DNA of 64,000 nucleotides from Nilaparvata lugens (taxonomy: Eukaryota; Arthropoda; Insecta; Hemiptera; Delphacidae): NCBI RefSeq assembly GCF_014356525.2, contig NC_052505.1:4510984-4574983 (forward strand). The letters run 5' to 3'. Position 1 is the first letter of the stretch, and every line of letters begins with the position of its first letter. The position numbers were made by a program, and so were the translations under genes. Below, piece after piece: positions 9,889 through 20,384 of the stretch. Under the pieces are notes generated by a model. That model worked only from the letters and a program-made list of their open reading frames with translations. It ran no database searches and had not been told where the DNA came from.

Positions 9889-10378
9889 ATAGTGAGGTCC
9901 ATGTTATAATGACAGTGGAGGAAGATAGGAGAAAAACGTGGCCGATCCTCCGACATGTCAACGCCTTCTATAGACGGTAGCTGATACAGGTTTTAAAATA
10001 ATAAATTATATTTTATTAAGCAATAAATTATATTTTTAAATAATTTCGTAATAAATTTTCGTAATTGAGATAAAAATATTTTATTAATTAATGATTAACA
10101 ATGTGTGATATTAATTAACGGTTCATTCTCTTTTAAAATAATCAATTATATTTTATCAAGCAATAAATTATATTTTCAAATAATTTCGTAATAAATTTTC
10201 ATAATTAAGATAAAATATTTTGTTAATTCATGATTAACTCCACATTGTTGAAAGACGATCTGGCAACAGGGAGAAAGTGAGAAAGAGATAGCGCTATCCG
10301 CTTTGTTGAATGATAGACAAGGATATAGCAATACCATTGCTAATCAAACACTGTCATTATAACGTGGACCTCACTATA
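9889..10378. mobile_element. TA-flanked MITE (copy 2)
   Basis: Good full-length member of the family at 5511: inverted ends TATAGTGAGGTCCATGTTAT and the complement at 10349-10378, with TA at each edge and an internal duplication of the AATAATTTCGTAATAAATTT region. Confidence 0.85.
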
Positions 10379-10623
10379 GAACAAAATGTTTGTAATAAAT
10401 TAAAATTAATGTATCGGTATTAAAAGAGTAATAGGTAGGATATAATTGAGAGGATATCAAAATTTGGCTCGTAGTCATTATGCGATGGGACGTAATGGAC
10501 CCACTATTCCCTAGAGGTGACTGAAATAGAGTTAATGATAGTTATTATCTTGAAATATATGAATTCATAATTCAGGGCTATTTTCATTTATTTATGAAAT
10601 TATTATATTAATTTCAAAGGGTA

Positions 10624-11035
10624 CTAGTTCTATGAACAGTAGACCTCACGCAGTATTCTCATCTACAAGTACCTGATTGAAAGATTGAAACTATAGACCT
10701 TATGGAAATACAGCAATATACTGGCTTCTCCACACATCTGTGTAATCACTTGTCAGCTGATTTATGATGAATAATTCTATAGTCTGATTTTTACTCTAAT
10801 TTTGGCGTATGAAGGAGGCTCCTTTTCCTTTTATATTATCCTTGAAATGCAAAATTTCCAAAAACCTTGTATATACGTCGACGCGCAATTAAAAAAGGAA
10901 CATACCTGTCAAATTTCATGAAAATCTATTACCGCGTTTCGCCGTGAATGCGCAACATATAAACATTTAAACATTAAGAGAAATGCCAAACGGTCGACTT
11001 GAATCTTAGACCTTACTTCGCTCGGTCAATAACTC
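10624..11035 (-). mobile_element. Repeat family X, full copy
   Basis: Oriented minus it starts ATTGACCGAGCGAAGTAAGG and ends with CTAG (10624-10627) before T. Conserved middle: ACCGCGTTTCGCCG, GGAACATACCTGTCAAATTT, CGTCGACGCGCAATT. The same middle recurs at 3353, 17225, 18861, 22102 and 22640. The CTAG-T terminus is shared with family Y. Non-coding. I remember this family as abundant in brown planthopper sequence. Confidence 0.75.
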
Positions 11036-11105
11036 TATTTTATAGATAATTACTATCTTTCAAAGAAAAATATGTCAAAGAATATAGCAGAATAGATATG
11101 CTTAC

Positions 11106-11164
11106 CAGTTTAAACTTTTCTTTCCTTGATTTTTGGACCCCCATGAATAATAGGTCTGTGATCT
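11106..11164 (-). CDS. Unrecognised minus-strand gene, internal exon
   Basis: Read minus, acceptor atcttttcag and donor gtaagc. 59 bases: AG completes the Glu codon begun in the exon at 14548-14620, then 19 codons (ITDLLFMGVQKSRKEKFKL). Phase 1 in, phase 0 out, as the neighbours require. Confidence 0.68.
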
Positions 11165-11284
11165 CTGAAAAGATTGAAAATACGCCTCATTGAAATTTCT
11201 CAATAAAAGAAGAACTATCAAACCCACAATACATTATTACCTCAAGAATATTATAAATTACCAATGAGCAAAATATTTTCAAAT

Positions 11285-11422
11285 AATGGTTATGAGAGAA
11301 ATATTGAGGACTATATTAGGAAGCTGGGTGTGGTAACGTCAGGGGATGATGTCAGGCTGCTGATATATAAAGACGAGTGGAGAGGCTTATTGGAGGAGGT
11401 CAAGGCTCTGAATGAGCTGTAA
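11285..11422 (+). pseudogene. RTE-like LINE, extreme C-terminal fragment
   Basis: The frame ends DEWRGLLEEVKALNEL and stop, the same WR...EAK...L pattern that ends the elements at 6498 and 53634. Only about 45 codons survive. Confidence 0.6.
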
Positions 11423-11899
11423 CGACAAGGAGTAAGTGTGAATTAATTGAAAGAATAAAACATTGATGTTGTCAATACCAATATATTTTTCAAAAATAGA
11501 GAATACCACTATATTTGTTCAAAAATAGTGAATACCACTATATTTGTTCAAAAATGTGGTATCGACAATTTCAATGTCTATGGAAAAACACCACAAACAT
11601 ACAATCTTTCCATACAATCAAATTACAAATAGACTAGATTCATAGTAGGCCTATCCAGATTTGTTTCAATAATTACAGTAATTTCTATAGAAAAAACTCA
11701 AATTGATAGTTATTCTCTCATACTGTTTTTTTTTTTTTTGCTATATTGATACACCTCCTTCACCTCCATATCAACTTCAAGACCTTGAATTTGAATAGAA
11801 TATCAATAGGTCTATTATTACCAATAATATATCAGCATATTTCAATATACTCAAATTCCTAATAGGATGAAAAGGCACGTTAAGTGGATGTAGGCTAAA

Positions 11900-12819
11900 G
11901 GCCGGACACATATAACCGCACCGAGCCCGCGCCGATATACGGCCAAGCTAAGCCGATATACGGTGATGGTGGTACTTGGTAGGAGAACACACATATCAGT
12001 GCAACAGCCGTGTCTCAGTTCTGTAGTGCTAACTGTGGTCCTATTTCTGAATGTGTTAAACTTCTTTTAATAATATATTAATATTAAAATATTGCTACAT
12101 CCGATTTTATATTTATATTTTTCATTTTTAAAATAATTACCTGCAGACACATAAGATGAGAATCATGTATATATGATAATCTATGTATGATATATGATAA
12201 TAATATATTATATGATATAATAATATATAATATATGATAATGTATGTATGATAATCATGTGCTGGTATATATTTTGGTGCATAACAATACCACAATCAGT
12301 CAAGTATCGGAAATATATCAGCAATAAAATTATTATCTTCTGCCTACTGCATCTACACGTAATTAGTTTTAAATTTCAAATCTTAGACGCAGTCACGGGT
12401 TCATTCTTTTATACTTTTGTCGTTCATTTTATTATTTATTATATTATGTCTATTATACCTTTGGCTTAACTTATTTGGTTCTACTTTTACTCTTGGTTTA
12501 ACTTATTTTTCCGTTCAACCATATTTCTCATCACTTTGATCCTACAAAACTGGAAAATTTCGTATCTCTTCAATGAGTTTTTCACTCTCTATGTTGAACC
12601 AGGCCGCACCGTCACCGTCAAAAAGTGATCTGAGCTAGTCGGTGACGGTGCTGACGCGGTGCGTTAGTATGTGTCCCTACACGTTTGAAAGCCTTTGTTT
12701 TCTCACTCGCCGTAGTACGTCCGACACTCGGTCGTAGTACGTCCGACACTCGGCCGTAGTACGTCCGACACTCGGCCGTACCGTGGCGCGGGTTCGGTGC
12801 GGTTATGTATGTCCCGGCC
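11900..12819. mobile_element. 920-bp transposon with GC-rich 34-bp inverted ends
   Basis: GGCCGGACACATATAACCGC then CACCGAGCCCGCGCC at the left matches the complement of GGCGCGGGTTCGGTG and GTCCCGGCC at the right. Inside the right end are a second palindrome (GCACCGTCACCG at about 12606 with CGGTGACGGTGC) and three exact-length 22-bp repeats (12711-12776). No transposase and no clear target duplication. Confidence 0.7.
12711..12776. repeat. Three 22-bp tandem repeats inside a transposon end
   Basis: CGTAGTACGTCCGACACTCG plus GT or GC, three times with one variable base. Short subterminal repeats like these are often transposase binding sites, but no protein partner is known here. Confidence 0.8.
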
Positions 12820-13204
12820 ATAATACGGAATTCTATTGCAACGATTGAATCTGAAAATCGGAAATAAAAACCAAACTCAAATGAAACATCTAGTACTGTA
12901 TAATAATATTATATTTTTGATTTTGTGATATAATAAATATCAAAATCATCCATCACCGAGGTGTAAGTGTAACTTTAGCACCAATCCGAGTAGAATTTCC
13001 AAACAAACTTCCTAACTTCCAAAATTAATAGCCGCCATAGTTTGTTAGACAATGATCAATGACATTTTTTTATCTATGCGATACTCACCATGTTATTATG
13101 ATATATATATTTTTTTTCTTTTATTTGATATTTATTATTTATCATTAACAGATTGAATCTTCTCTATTCAAGTGATAATAATGTGAAATATCTGTTCTAT
13201 TTTT

Positions 13205-13435
13205 TGTTTTGAAGCATCTAAATTTGAAAATTTACTTTGTGAACATATTAGTTGTCTGAAAATTTTGCGAAGTGAAGAGCTACAAGACTTAACCTATTTC
13301 GGACTATGTGTAACCATATCTAAATTGGGGAGAGGATTAGCACAAGGTTACCTTATTTTTCCTCTCCCTGTCATTTATATGATGTATATTTATTATATCA
13401 ATCAATAAAGAATGAATAAAGAATGAATAAAGAAT
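13205..13435 (+). repeat. Repeat R (hairpin-ended LINE/SINE 3' unit)
   Basis: Matches the units clustered at 24890-27225 and 54515-54690: TGAAGCATCTAAATTT, TTCGGACTATGTGTAACC and a GGGAGAGG...CCTCTCCC stem-loop, ending with AATAAAG/AATGAAT repeats (13408-13435). Confidence 0.7.
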
Positions 13436-13509
13436 GATTCCAGTATTAACAGTTTACAGTTATTTGTTAAGAATATAATCCTATATATAATTAAAAATAT
13501 AATCAATTC

Positions 13510-14276
13510 ACACCACAAATTAGAACTTACGATTTCCGTAAACAGAGTAATTTCCAAATCAATAGAACAGACATGACTGTATGCCGGAGACAATTTCCTT
13601 ACATTAGTAACAGACTGATCAACCTCATACCAGATAACTTAATAGCAAAAACTAGTATTAAAAAGATAGCAGAATGGATAAAGTCTGTGAATATCTCGCA
13701 ATTCATTCACACATAATGCACTAGTAAATTCCACCTTCACTTAATTATCCTATATTTCTTTTATTGCAGTTTCCTTTTTATTTTTATTCCAAACCTCAAA
13801 TAAATTTTCTCGGATTCATTCTCTGTCTTCTACTCTGAGATTTTCAATTATTCTTCTGACCACAAATATAATAATATTGTAATATTTATCTTCTAAGCCA
13901 CATAATGGAATTCATCATTCAGTAATTAGGCTACTTATATATTTTAGTGCTTCAAATTACACTTTTGAATTTACTTTTCCTTTTCATTTATACTATGTTT
14001 ATTTATATTTCCCTTCATATGTATATTCATTCTTGTTTCATCTATTCATTTCTTCATTGAAATTTTTTATATTGAAAATTAATATCGATACTCGCTGCCA
14101 GCACTCAAACTTGGGTTTTGCAGGCAGCACCTAACATGTTATTTTTGTTTTGACAAAGTTGTTTTTCGTGTATATTTAAATATTGATCAATATGTTTTTC
14201 TTCAACTTTGTATTGAGGATTATTATTTTTGTTGTATTATTTTTGTTGTGGCGAAATAAATTTGATTTGATTTGAA
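13510..14276 (+). pseudogene. CR1/Jockey-like LINE 3' end
   Basis: 13510-13716 encodes the usual ORF2 C-terminal tail (RRQFPYISNRLINLIP, then KIAEWIKS, stop). A 3' UTR follows with a hairpin (GCTGCC near 14094 and GGCAGC) and the tail AATAAATTTGATTTGATTTG at about 14256-14275. Reverse transcriptase core absent. It lies between two exons of the minus-strand gene. Confidence 0.7.
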
Positions 14277-14547
14277 AAAAAATTATGTTATTATGACGTT
14301 AGGTGTTATCTTATCTTTATTTTTCATTTGAGTGTTTTCTTCATTACGTTTAAAAAAAATCGAATGGCGTTTATTAAGTAGCCCCTGACGGGATATTCCA
14401 TACTTTAAAGAGAATTATCCATATTGAAATTCAAGTATCTTGAAAGACTTGGTGGAATTCCAAGGTAGAGATTCAATGATAATAGAAGAGCTTATGATGA
14501 AAACCCTGGGAAAGTTAGTTTAAAAAATATTAATTAAAAAGTGTAAC

Positions 14548-14620
14548 CTTGAGACGCCGTTGATGTAACACGATTTTCAAGTCTCTCTGCGATTCCTTTG
14601 ATACAAAATTTGATTTCTGG
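14548..14620 (-). CDS. Unrecognised minus-strand gene, most upstream exon found
   Basis: Read minus, acceptor gttttttacag and donor gttaca (weaker). 73 bases: 24 codons starting PEIKFCIKGIAERLENRV plus one base, phase 0 in and phase 1 out, which the exon at 11106-11164 completes as Glu. There is no start codon, so at least one further exon lies to the right, possibly in the N gap. The donor GTTACA is the least convincing splice site of the set. Confidence 0.62.
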
Positions 14621-14822
14621 CTGTAAAAAACAAATAGAGAAAAATTATTCTATATATAAAAAAATTAATAATGAAACAAACATTGGGCTGTAAGAATGAT
14701 TGATTATCTACACCGAAGGGAAATAGGAAAAAGAGAGACTAAATGCATGGCATTGAAGTGATTATAGTATTCAAGTTAAAGTAGACTACATTTTGCTTTA
14801 TTTATGAAATGAAACCAAATTC

Positions 14823-15431
14823 TATAGTGAGGTCCACGTTATAATGGCAGTGTTTGATTGACAATCGTATTGCTATCCTTGCCTCTCATTCAACAAAGCG
14901 GATAGAAGTATTTCTCTCTCGCTTTGCTCTGTTGCGTGATCGTCTTTTAACAATGTAGACTTGATAATTAATTAACAAAATATTTCATCTTTATATGAGA
15001 ATACATTATGAAATTATGGAAAAATATATATTTCTTGTTTAATAAAATATAATTGATTATTTTTAAACGAGAATGGACAGTTGATATTACATCAATAAGC
15101 CTGTATCAGATACCGTCTATAGAAGGCATTGACAAGACAGAGGACTTCTTTATCGCTTCGCTCTGTTGCCAGATCGTCTTTTAACAATGTAGAATTGATA
15201 ATCAATTGACAAAATATTTCATCTTTATATGAAAATACACATTATGAAATTATTCAAAAATGTATCATTTCTTGCTTGGTAAATTATAATTTATTATTTT
15301 TAAACGAGAATGAACAGTTAATATCACATCAATAAGCCTGTATCAGATACTGTCTATAGAAGGCATTGACAAGACAGAGGATCGGCAACGTTGTTCTATC
15401 TTTTTCCTCTGTCATTATAACGTGGACCTAA
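14823..15431. mobile_element. TA-flanked MITE (copy 3, internally duplicated)
   Basis: Ends match the family at 5511. The segment containing CGTCTTTTAACAATGTAGA to AGAAGGCATTGACAAGAC is present twice in tandem (about 14935-15140 and 15165-15380). Confidence 0.8.
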
Positions 15432-15752
15432 GTAGTATACACAGTAGTAGGTACCAACAAAACAATCAGGGATCTATATCAAGATAAAAGAAATTTTAGC
15501 ATATCGTAGGTCTTCAAATAAAATAATTTCTGAATCTAAATCTCCATCAATATGACAATATTTATTTTATTTGTTATAATCAATAATTATTCTAGCAGCA
15601 ATGTTACTTTCTTATTGATAAACTATAAATATATAGCTACATTTAGCATCAACTTGCTAATGCAATAAGTAAGTAAGTTCCCTTATTGTTTTTCGTTTTC
15701 TTTGTTTGTAATGTTTTCTTGGAAAATAAAGTTCATTTCATTTCATTATTTT

Positions 15753-15852
15753 NNNNNNNNNNNNNNNNNNNNNNNNNNNNNNNNNNNNNNNNNNNNNNNN
15801 NNNNNNNNNNNNNNNNNNNNNNNNNNNNNNNNNNNNNNNNNNNNNNNNNNNN
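15753..15852. other. Assembly gap, 100 N
   Basis: Exactly 100 N, the conventional size for a gap of unknown length. The left flank is a LINE-like tail (AATAAAGTTCATTTCATTTC); the right flank leads into T-rich repeat. Upstream exons of the minus-strand gene may be missing here. Confidence 0.99.
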
Positions 15853-15889
15853 TATGCGATGCAAATTATCTATGTCAATTCCTGGGACC

Positions 15890-16020
15890 TCATACTTTTT
15901 TTTTTTGTTTTTTCCAATTAGTTTTATGTGTTTTAGTTTTTTTTTTTAATTTTTTTTTTTTTTTTTTTTTTATTTTTTTTTTTAATTTTTTTTTTTTTTA
16001 TTTTTTTATTTTTTTTTTTT
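15890..16020. repeat. T-rich low-complexity tract
   Basis: Almost pure T with scattered A, C and G, directly after the gap and before the minisatellite. Confidence 0.9.
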
Positions 16021-16036
16021 GTTACCTTGAGGTTGG

Positions 16037-16425
16037 GTGGTTTGCCTGGATGACCTTGAGGTTAAGGTGGTTGACCTGGATGACCTTGATGTGGGTGTGG
16101 TTGATCTAGATGACCTTGAGGTGGGTGTGGTTGACCTAGATGACCTTGAGGTGGGTGTGGTTGACCTAGATGACCTTGAGGTGGGTGTGGTTGACCTAGA
16201 TGACCTTGAGGTGGGTGTGGTTGACCTAGATGACCTTGAGGTTAGGGTGGTTGACCTAGATGACCTTGAGGTTAGGGTGGTTGACCTAGATGACCTTGAG
16301 GTGGGTGTGGTTGACCTAGATGACCTTGAGGTTGGGGGTGGTTGACCTGGATGACCTTGAGGTGGGGGTGGTTGACCTGGATGACCTTGAGGTTGGGGGT
16401 GGTTGACCTGGATGACCTTGAGGTG
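16037..16425. repeat. 30-bp minisatellite
   Basis: About 13 units of GTTGACCTAGATGACCTTGA plus GGTGGGTGTG. The period is divisible by three, so one frame reads as a VDLDDLEVGV repeat; that is a by-product of the DNA repeat, not evidence of a protein. Units vary mainly at AGGTGGG or AGGTTGG. Confidence 0.95.
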
Positions 16426-16465
16426 AAGGAGGAGTCTGGCACACTTGTGTGCCAGACTCCTCCTT
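16426..16465. other. Perfect 19-bp stem palindrome
   Basis: AAGGAGGAGTCTGGCACAC, TT, then the exact complement. It begins precisely where the minisatellite ends. A stem this perfect is either very young or maintained by hairpin-templated repair. Confidence 0.85.
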
Positions 16466-16542
16466 TTGTATCTACTGCCATCTTAAATTGCATTTGATTG
16501 AAATTGTTCATGTCGGATCCTTATAGTGTAAGGACCTAATTT

Positions 16543-16740
16543 CCAAATTTCAAGTCATTCCGTTAATTGGGAGATGAGATATCATCTCATCGAGATACCC
16601 GGGAATCGAACCCGGTACCTCCCATTGCTAGACCTGAATGCTTACCCTTACACCAAACTGACAATCTCTGATAGCAGCGCTCATTTTATACGAAGCCTAT
16701 CGGCCAACCATTTACAGATGGAATTGAAAAGAGAATGCAT
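16543..16740 (-). mobile_element. tRNA-related SINE S2, minus copy
   Basis: Contains Pol III box-like elements read minus: CAGTTTGGTGTAAGGG (A box) and CCGGGTTCGATTCCCGGG (B box). It forms an inverted pair with 16853-17090. Unlike a standard SINE, about 60 bp conserved in all copies precede the tRNA part. The cloverleaf is imperfect, so I do not call a functional tRNA. Confidence 0.65.
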
Positions 16741-16852
16741 TATTACATGCTAATAATTAGCATTTGATTCATTCTCATTGAATAGAGAATGCATTATATA
16801 ATGCATTAATGCATTATAATAATTAGCATTTGAATCAATGCATTCTCTATTC

Positions 16853-17090
16853 AATTCCATCTGTAACTAGTTGGCCGTTATGACTTCGTATAAAATGAGC
16901 GTTGCTATCCAGAGATTGTCAGTTTGGTGTAAGGGCAAGCATTCCTGACTAGCAATTGGGAGGTACCGGGTTCGATTCCCGGGCTGGCAACTAATTTTTG
17001 GATAGCAGTTCTCATCGAATTTCCATCTCTGTTAGCCCTGTTGTCAATGTCTGCAGTAGCAGAAGTCTTCGGGGTGATTTACAGCATTTA
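16853..17090 (+). mobile_element. tRNA-related SINE S2, plus copy
   Basis: Most complete copy beside 36247-36512. Order: AATTCCATCTGTAA, CTTCGTATAAAATGAGCG, tRNA-like part (16917-16990), then TGTCTGCAGTAGCAGAAGTC and GGGGTGATTTACAGCAT. Between it and the minus copy lies an AT-rich palindrome built on GAATGCATTAT. Confidence 0.65.
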
Positions 17091-17224
17091 TTTAGGATTT
17101 TCGTAAAATAATAATATTATATAATAATTACCATTTGAATAATGCATTCTCTATTCAATTCCTCTGTTCACAGAATTACTAGTTTACGTACATTGAGATA
17201 TTGAATTGCATGCGTCATGGCATG

Positions 17225-17490
17225 CAATTTATAATCCACTCGACAGCTGATTTGTGATAGATAATTTTATTCTATAGTCTGATGTTTACTCTAATATTGG
17301 CGTATGAAAGAGGCTCCTTTTCTTTTTATATTATCCTTGAAATTCAAAATTTCCAAAAACCTTGTATATATACGTCGACGCGCAATTTGAAAAGGAACAT
17401 ACCTGTCAAATTTCATGAAAATCTATTACCGCGTTCCGCCGTAAATGCGCAATATATAAACATTTAAACATAAAGAGAAATGCAACCAAC
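17225..17490 (-). repeat. Repeat family X, truncated
   Basis: Carries the family core but breaks off into GA-rich repeat after TAAAGAGAAATGC. The right half belongs to the tandem duplication that follows. Confidence 0.65.
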
Positions 17491-17703
17491 CGCTGTTACA
17501 CAGGGAGAGAGAAGAGAGAGGAGAGGAGAGAGAGAGAGTGACAGAGAGAGAGAGAGATGTTGCCTTAAGTGCATTGAAACTTCAGCTTGGTTCAAATAAT
17601 AAAGTATGTGGAACTGACCATATCTCTGTTATATCACCATGAATGAATAATAAATAGATCTTTTAAAAAAATATTACTAGATCCCCCTAGCATCCACACA
17701 ATA

Positions 17704-17734
<31 letters not shown>

Positions 17735-18860
17735 AAGAAGAAGAAGAAGAAGAAGAAGAAGAAGAAGAAGAGAAGAAGAAGAAGAAGAAGAAGAAGAAGA
17801 AGAAGAAGAAGAAGAAGAGAAGAAGAAGAAGAAGAAGAAGAAGAGAAGAGAAAGAGAGAAGACGTAGGAAAGTAGTGAGTGGGAGAGTACTGGCAACGTT
17901 GTTTTCCTCCACGACGAACTGCTTAGTATTAAACTACTTATAAAAAGTAGATTTTCTTTCGAGAAAGCAATAATCATCGAAATTCTAATTATTGTACAAG
18001 GATAACTCTTCATAGCCATAGAAGATTTAGAGTGAAGATCTTATCTTCTAAGCGTCAGCTCAGGAATTCTGTTAACACAATAACTATTATTGTAGCTCCT
18101 ATAACAAAGGCTAAGTTGAACTCACTTTCTATTTTCCTACAGAGGGTTAAATTATTCAAATTGAACTCACAGAGAACAAACATCAGTAGAGATTCAGATA
18201 AACCCAAGCAAACTCATTGGAAACACTTTTTGAATGGGCTACTCATAGGCCAACTTGTTGCAAAACGACAGTTACAAACTTCAATAATTCATTTTGCACC
18301 AGCTACTTCCAAACTTCGGACATAATATCTAATAGGTAAAGTGGACGTGCTTCATGAATGAATCGTCACTTTGTAGGCTACTAGTACAAACTTGAATTCT
18401 GTTGATTAACAGTTGCTATTCCATTCACTATCCAGTTGAAACTGGAGAAGTGACTATGACGCAAACTGTGTCATTGAAATTCTTTGGAGAAGGTTCCTCA
18501 AGAAATCTTTGGGTGAGGGTTCCAACAAAATCTTGCGGGCAGGGGCGAGGCGTGTGTCTTATGATGATGTCTTAGACTAATTTTTTCATATGTTTTGTCA
18601 ATCGGCAGAAAAACGTTGGTTTTTCAAAGTTATCTTACTCCCAAATTTTTGGGTATTTTCAGAAATCAAGATAAATATCCCACCAAATTTCCTACACGAA
18701 TACAGAGTAAGTTGTATTATAATAGCTACAGTACATACGTACTGTATAGTACAGTACCTGTTCGTTTCTACCGTTTAATTATATGATAATAGAAAGCTTT
18801 ATTAAAAACAGCCATAACTTCTTAACAGTCATAACTTCAATATTCTAAATCCAGTTATAT
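17371..18860. repeat. 1.5-kb tandem duplication, copy 1
   Basis: From TACGTCGACGCGCAATTTG through a GA tract (17504-17555), a GAA tract (about 17706-17845) and about 900 bp of single-copy-looking sequence to TCTAAATCCAGTTATATA. Copy 2 follows directly. The junction occurs at TATATACGTCGACG, so the unit starts inside a family X repeat. Serine- or leucine-rich frames here are translations of the GAA tract. Confidence 0.9.
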
Positions 18861-18991
18861 ATACGTCGACGCGCAATTTGAAAAGGAACATACCTGTCAA
18901 ATTTCATGAAAATCTATTACCGCGTTCCGCCGTAAATGCGCAATATATAAACATTTAAACATAAAGAGAAATGCAACCAACCGCTGTTAAC

Positions 18992-19037
<46 letters not shown>

Positions 19038-20384
19038 CAGAGAGAGAGAGAGAGATGTTGCCTTAAGTGCATTGAAACTTCAGCTTGGTTCAAATAATAA
19101 AGTATGTGGAACTGACCATATCTCTGTTATATCACCATGAATGAATAAATAAATAGATCTTTTAAAAAAATATTACTAGATCCCCCTAGCATCCAACACA
19201 ATATAAAGAAGAAGAAGAAGAAGAAGAAGAAGAAGAAGAAGAAGAAGAAGAAGAAGAAGAAGAAGAAGAAGAAGAAGAAGAGAAGAAGAAGAAGAAGAAG
19301 AAGAAGAAGAAGAAGAAGAAGAAGAAGAAGAGAAGAAGAAGAAGAAGAAGAAGAAGAAGAAGAAGAAGAGAAAGAGAAGAAGACGTAGGAAAGTAGTGAA
19401 GTGGGAGAGTACTGGCAACGTTGTTTTCCTCCACGACGAACTGCTTAGTATTAAACTACTTATAAAAAGTAGATTTTCTTTCGAGAAAGCAATAATCATC
19501 GAAATTCTAATTATTGTACAAGGATAAAACTCTTCATAGCCATAGAAGATTTAGAGTGAAGATCTTAATCTTCTAAGCGTCAGCTCAGGAATTCTGTTAA
19601 CACAATAACTATTATTGTAGCTCCTATAACAAAGGCTAAGTTGAACTCACTTTCTATTTTCCTACAGAGGGTTAAATTATTCAAATTGAACTCACAGAGA
19701 ACAAACATCAGTAGAGATTCAGATAAACCCAAGCAAAACTCATTGGAAACACTTTTTGAATGGGCTACTCATAGGCCAACTTGTTGCAAAACGACAGTTA
19801 CAAACTTCAATTCATTTTGCACCAGCTACTTCCAAAGTTCGGACATAATATCTAATAGGTAAAGTGGACGTGCTTCATGAATGAATCGTCACTTTGTAGG
19901 CTACTAGTACAAACTTGAATTCTGTTGATTAAACAGTTGCTATTCCATTCACTATCCAGTTGAAACTGGAGAAGTGACTATGACGCAAACTGTGTCATTG
20001 AAATTCTTTGGAGAAGGTTCCTCAAGAAATCTTTGGGTGAGGGTTCCAACAAAATCTTGCGGGCAGGGGCGAGGCGTGTGTCTTATGATGATGTCTTAGA
20101 CTAATTTTTTCATATGTTTTGTCAATCGGCAGAAAAACGTTGGTTTTTCAAAGTTATCTTACTCCCTAATTTTTGGGTATTTTCAGAAATCAAGATAAAT
20201 ATCCCACCAAATTTCCTACACGAATACAGAGTAAGTTGTATTATAATAGCTACAGTACATACGTACTGTATAGTACAGTACCTGTTCGTTTCTACCGTTT
20301 AATTATATGATAATAGAAAGCTTTATTAAAAACAGCCATAACTTCTTAACAGTCATAACTTCAATATTCTAAATCCAGTTACAT
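18861..20384. repeat. 1.5-kb tandem duplication, copy 2
   Basis: Near-identical to copy 1 apart from longer GA and GAA tracts and scattered one-base indels. The indels fall inside every longish open frame, arguing against coding function. Confidence 0.9.

Noticed and set aside
16037..16345. 102-codon frame reading as VDLDDLEVGV repeats
   Set aside because: It is the translation of a 30-bp minisatellite; no start context, no domain, and the complementary frame is equally open.
16037..16425. CRISPR-like direct repeats
   Set aside because: Units are contiguous with no spacers, and the DNA is animal nuclear.
16917..16990. Functional tRNA gene
   Set aside because: A and B boxes are present but the anticodon arm does not pair well and the same unit recurs within a larger dispersed element.
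17634..19499. Serine-, leucine- and phenylalanine-rich frames
   Set aside because: They translate GAA/TTC microsatellites and differ between the two tandem copies by frameshifts.
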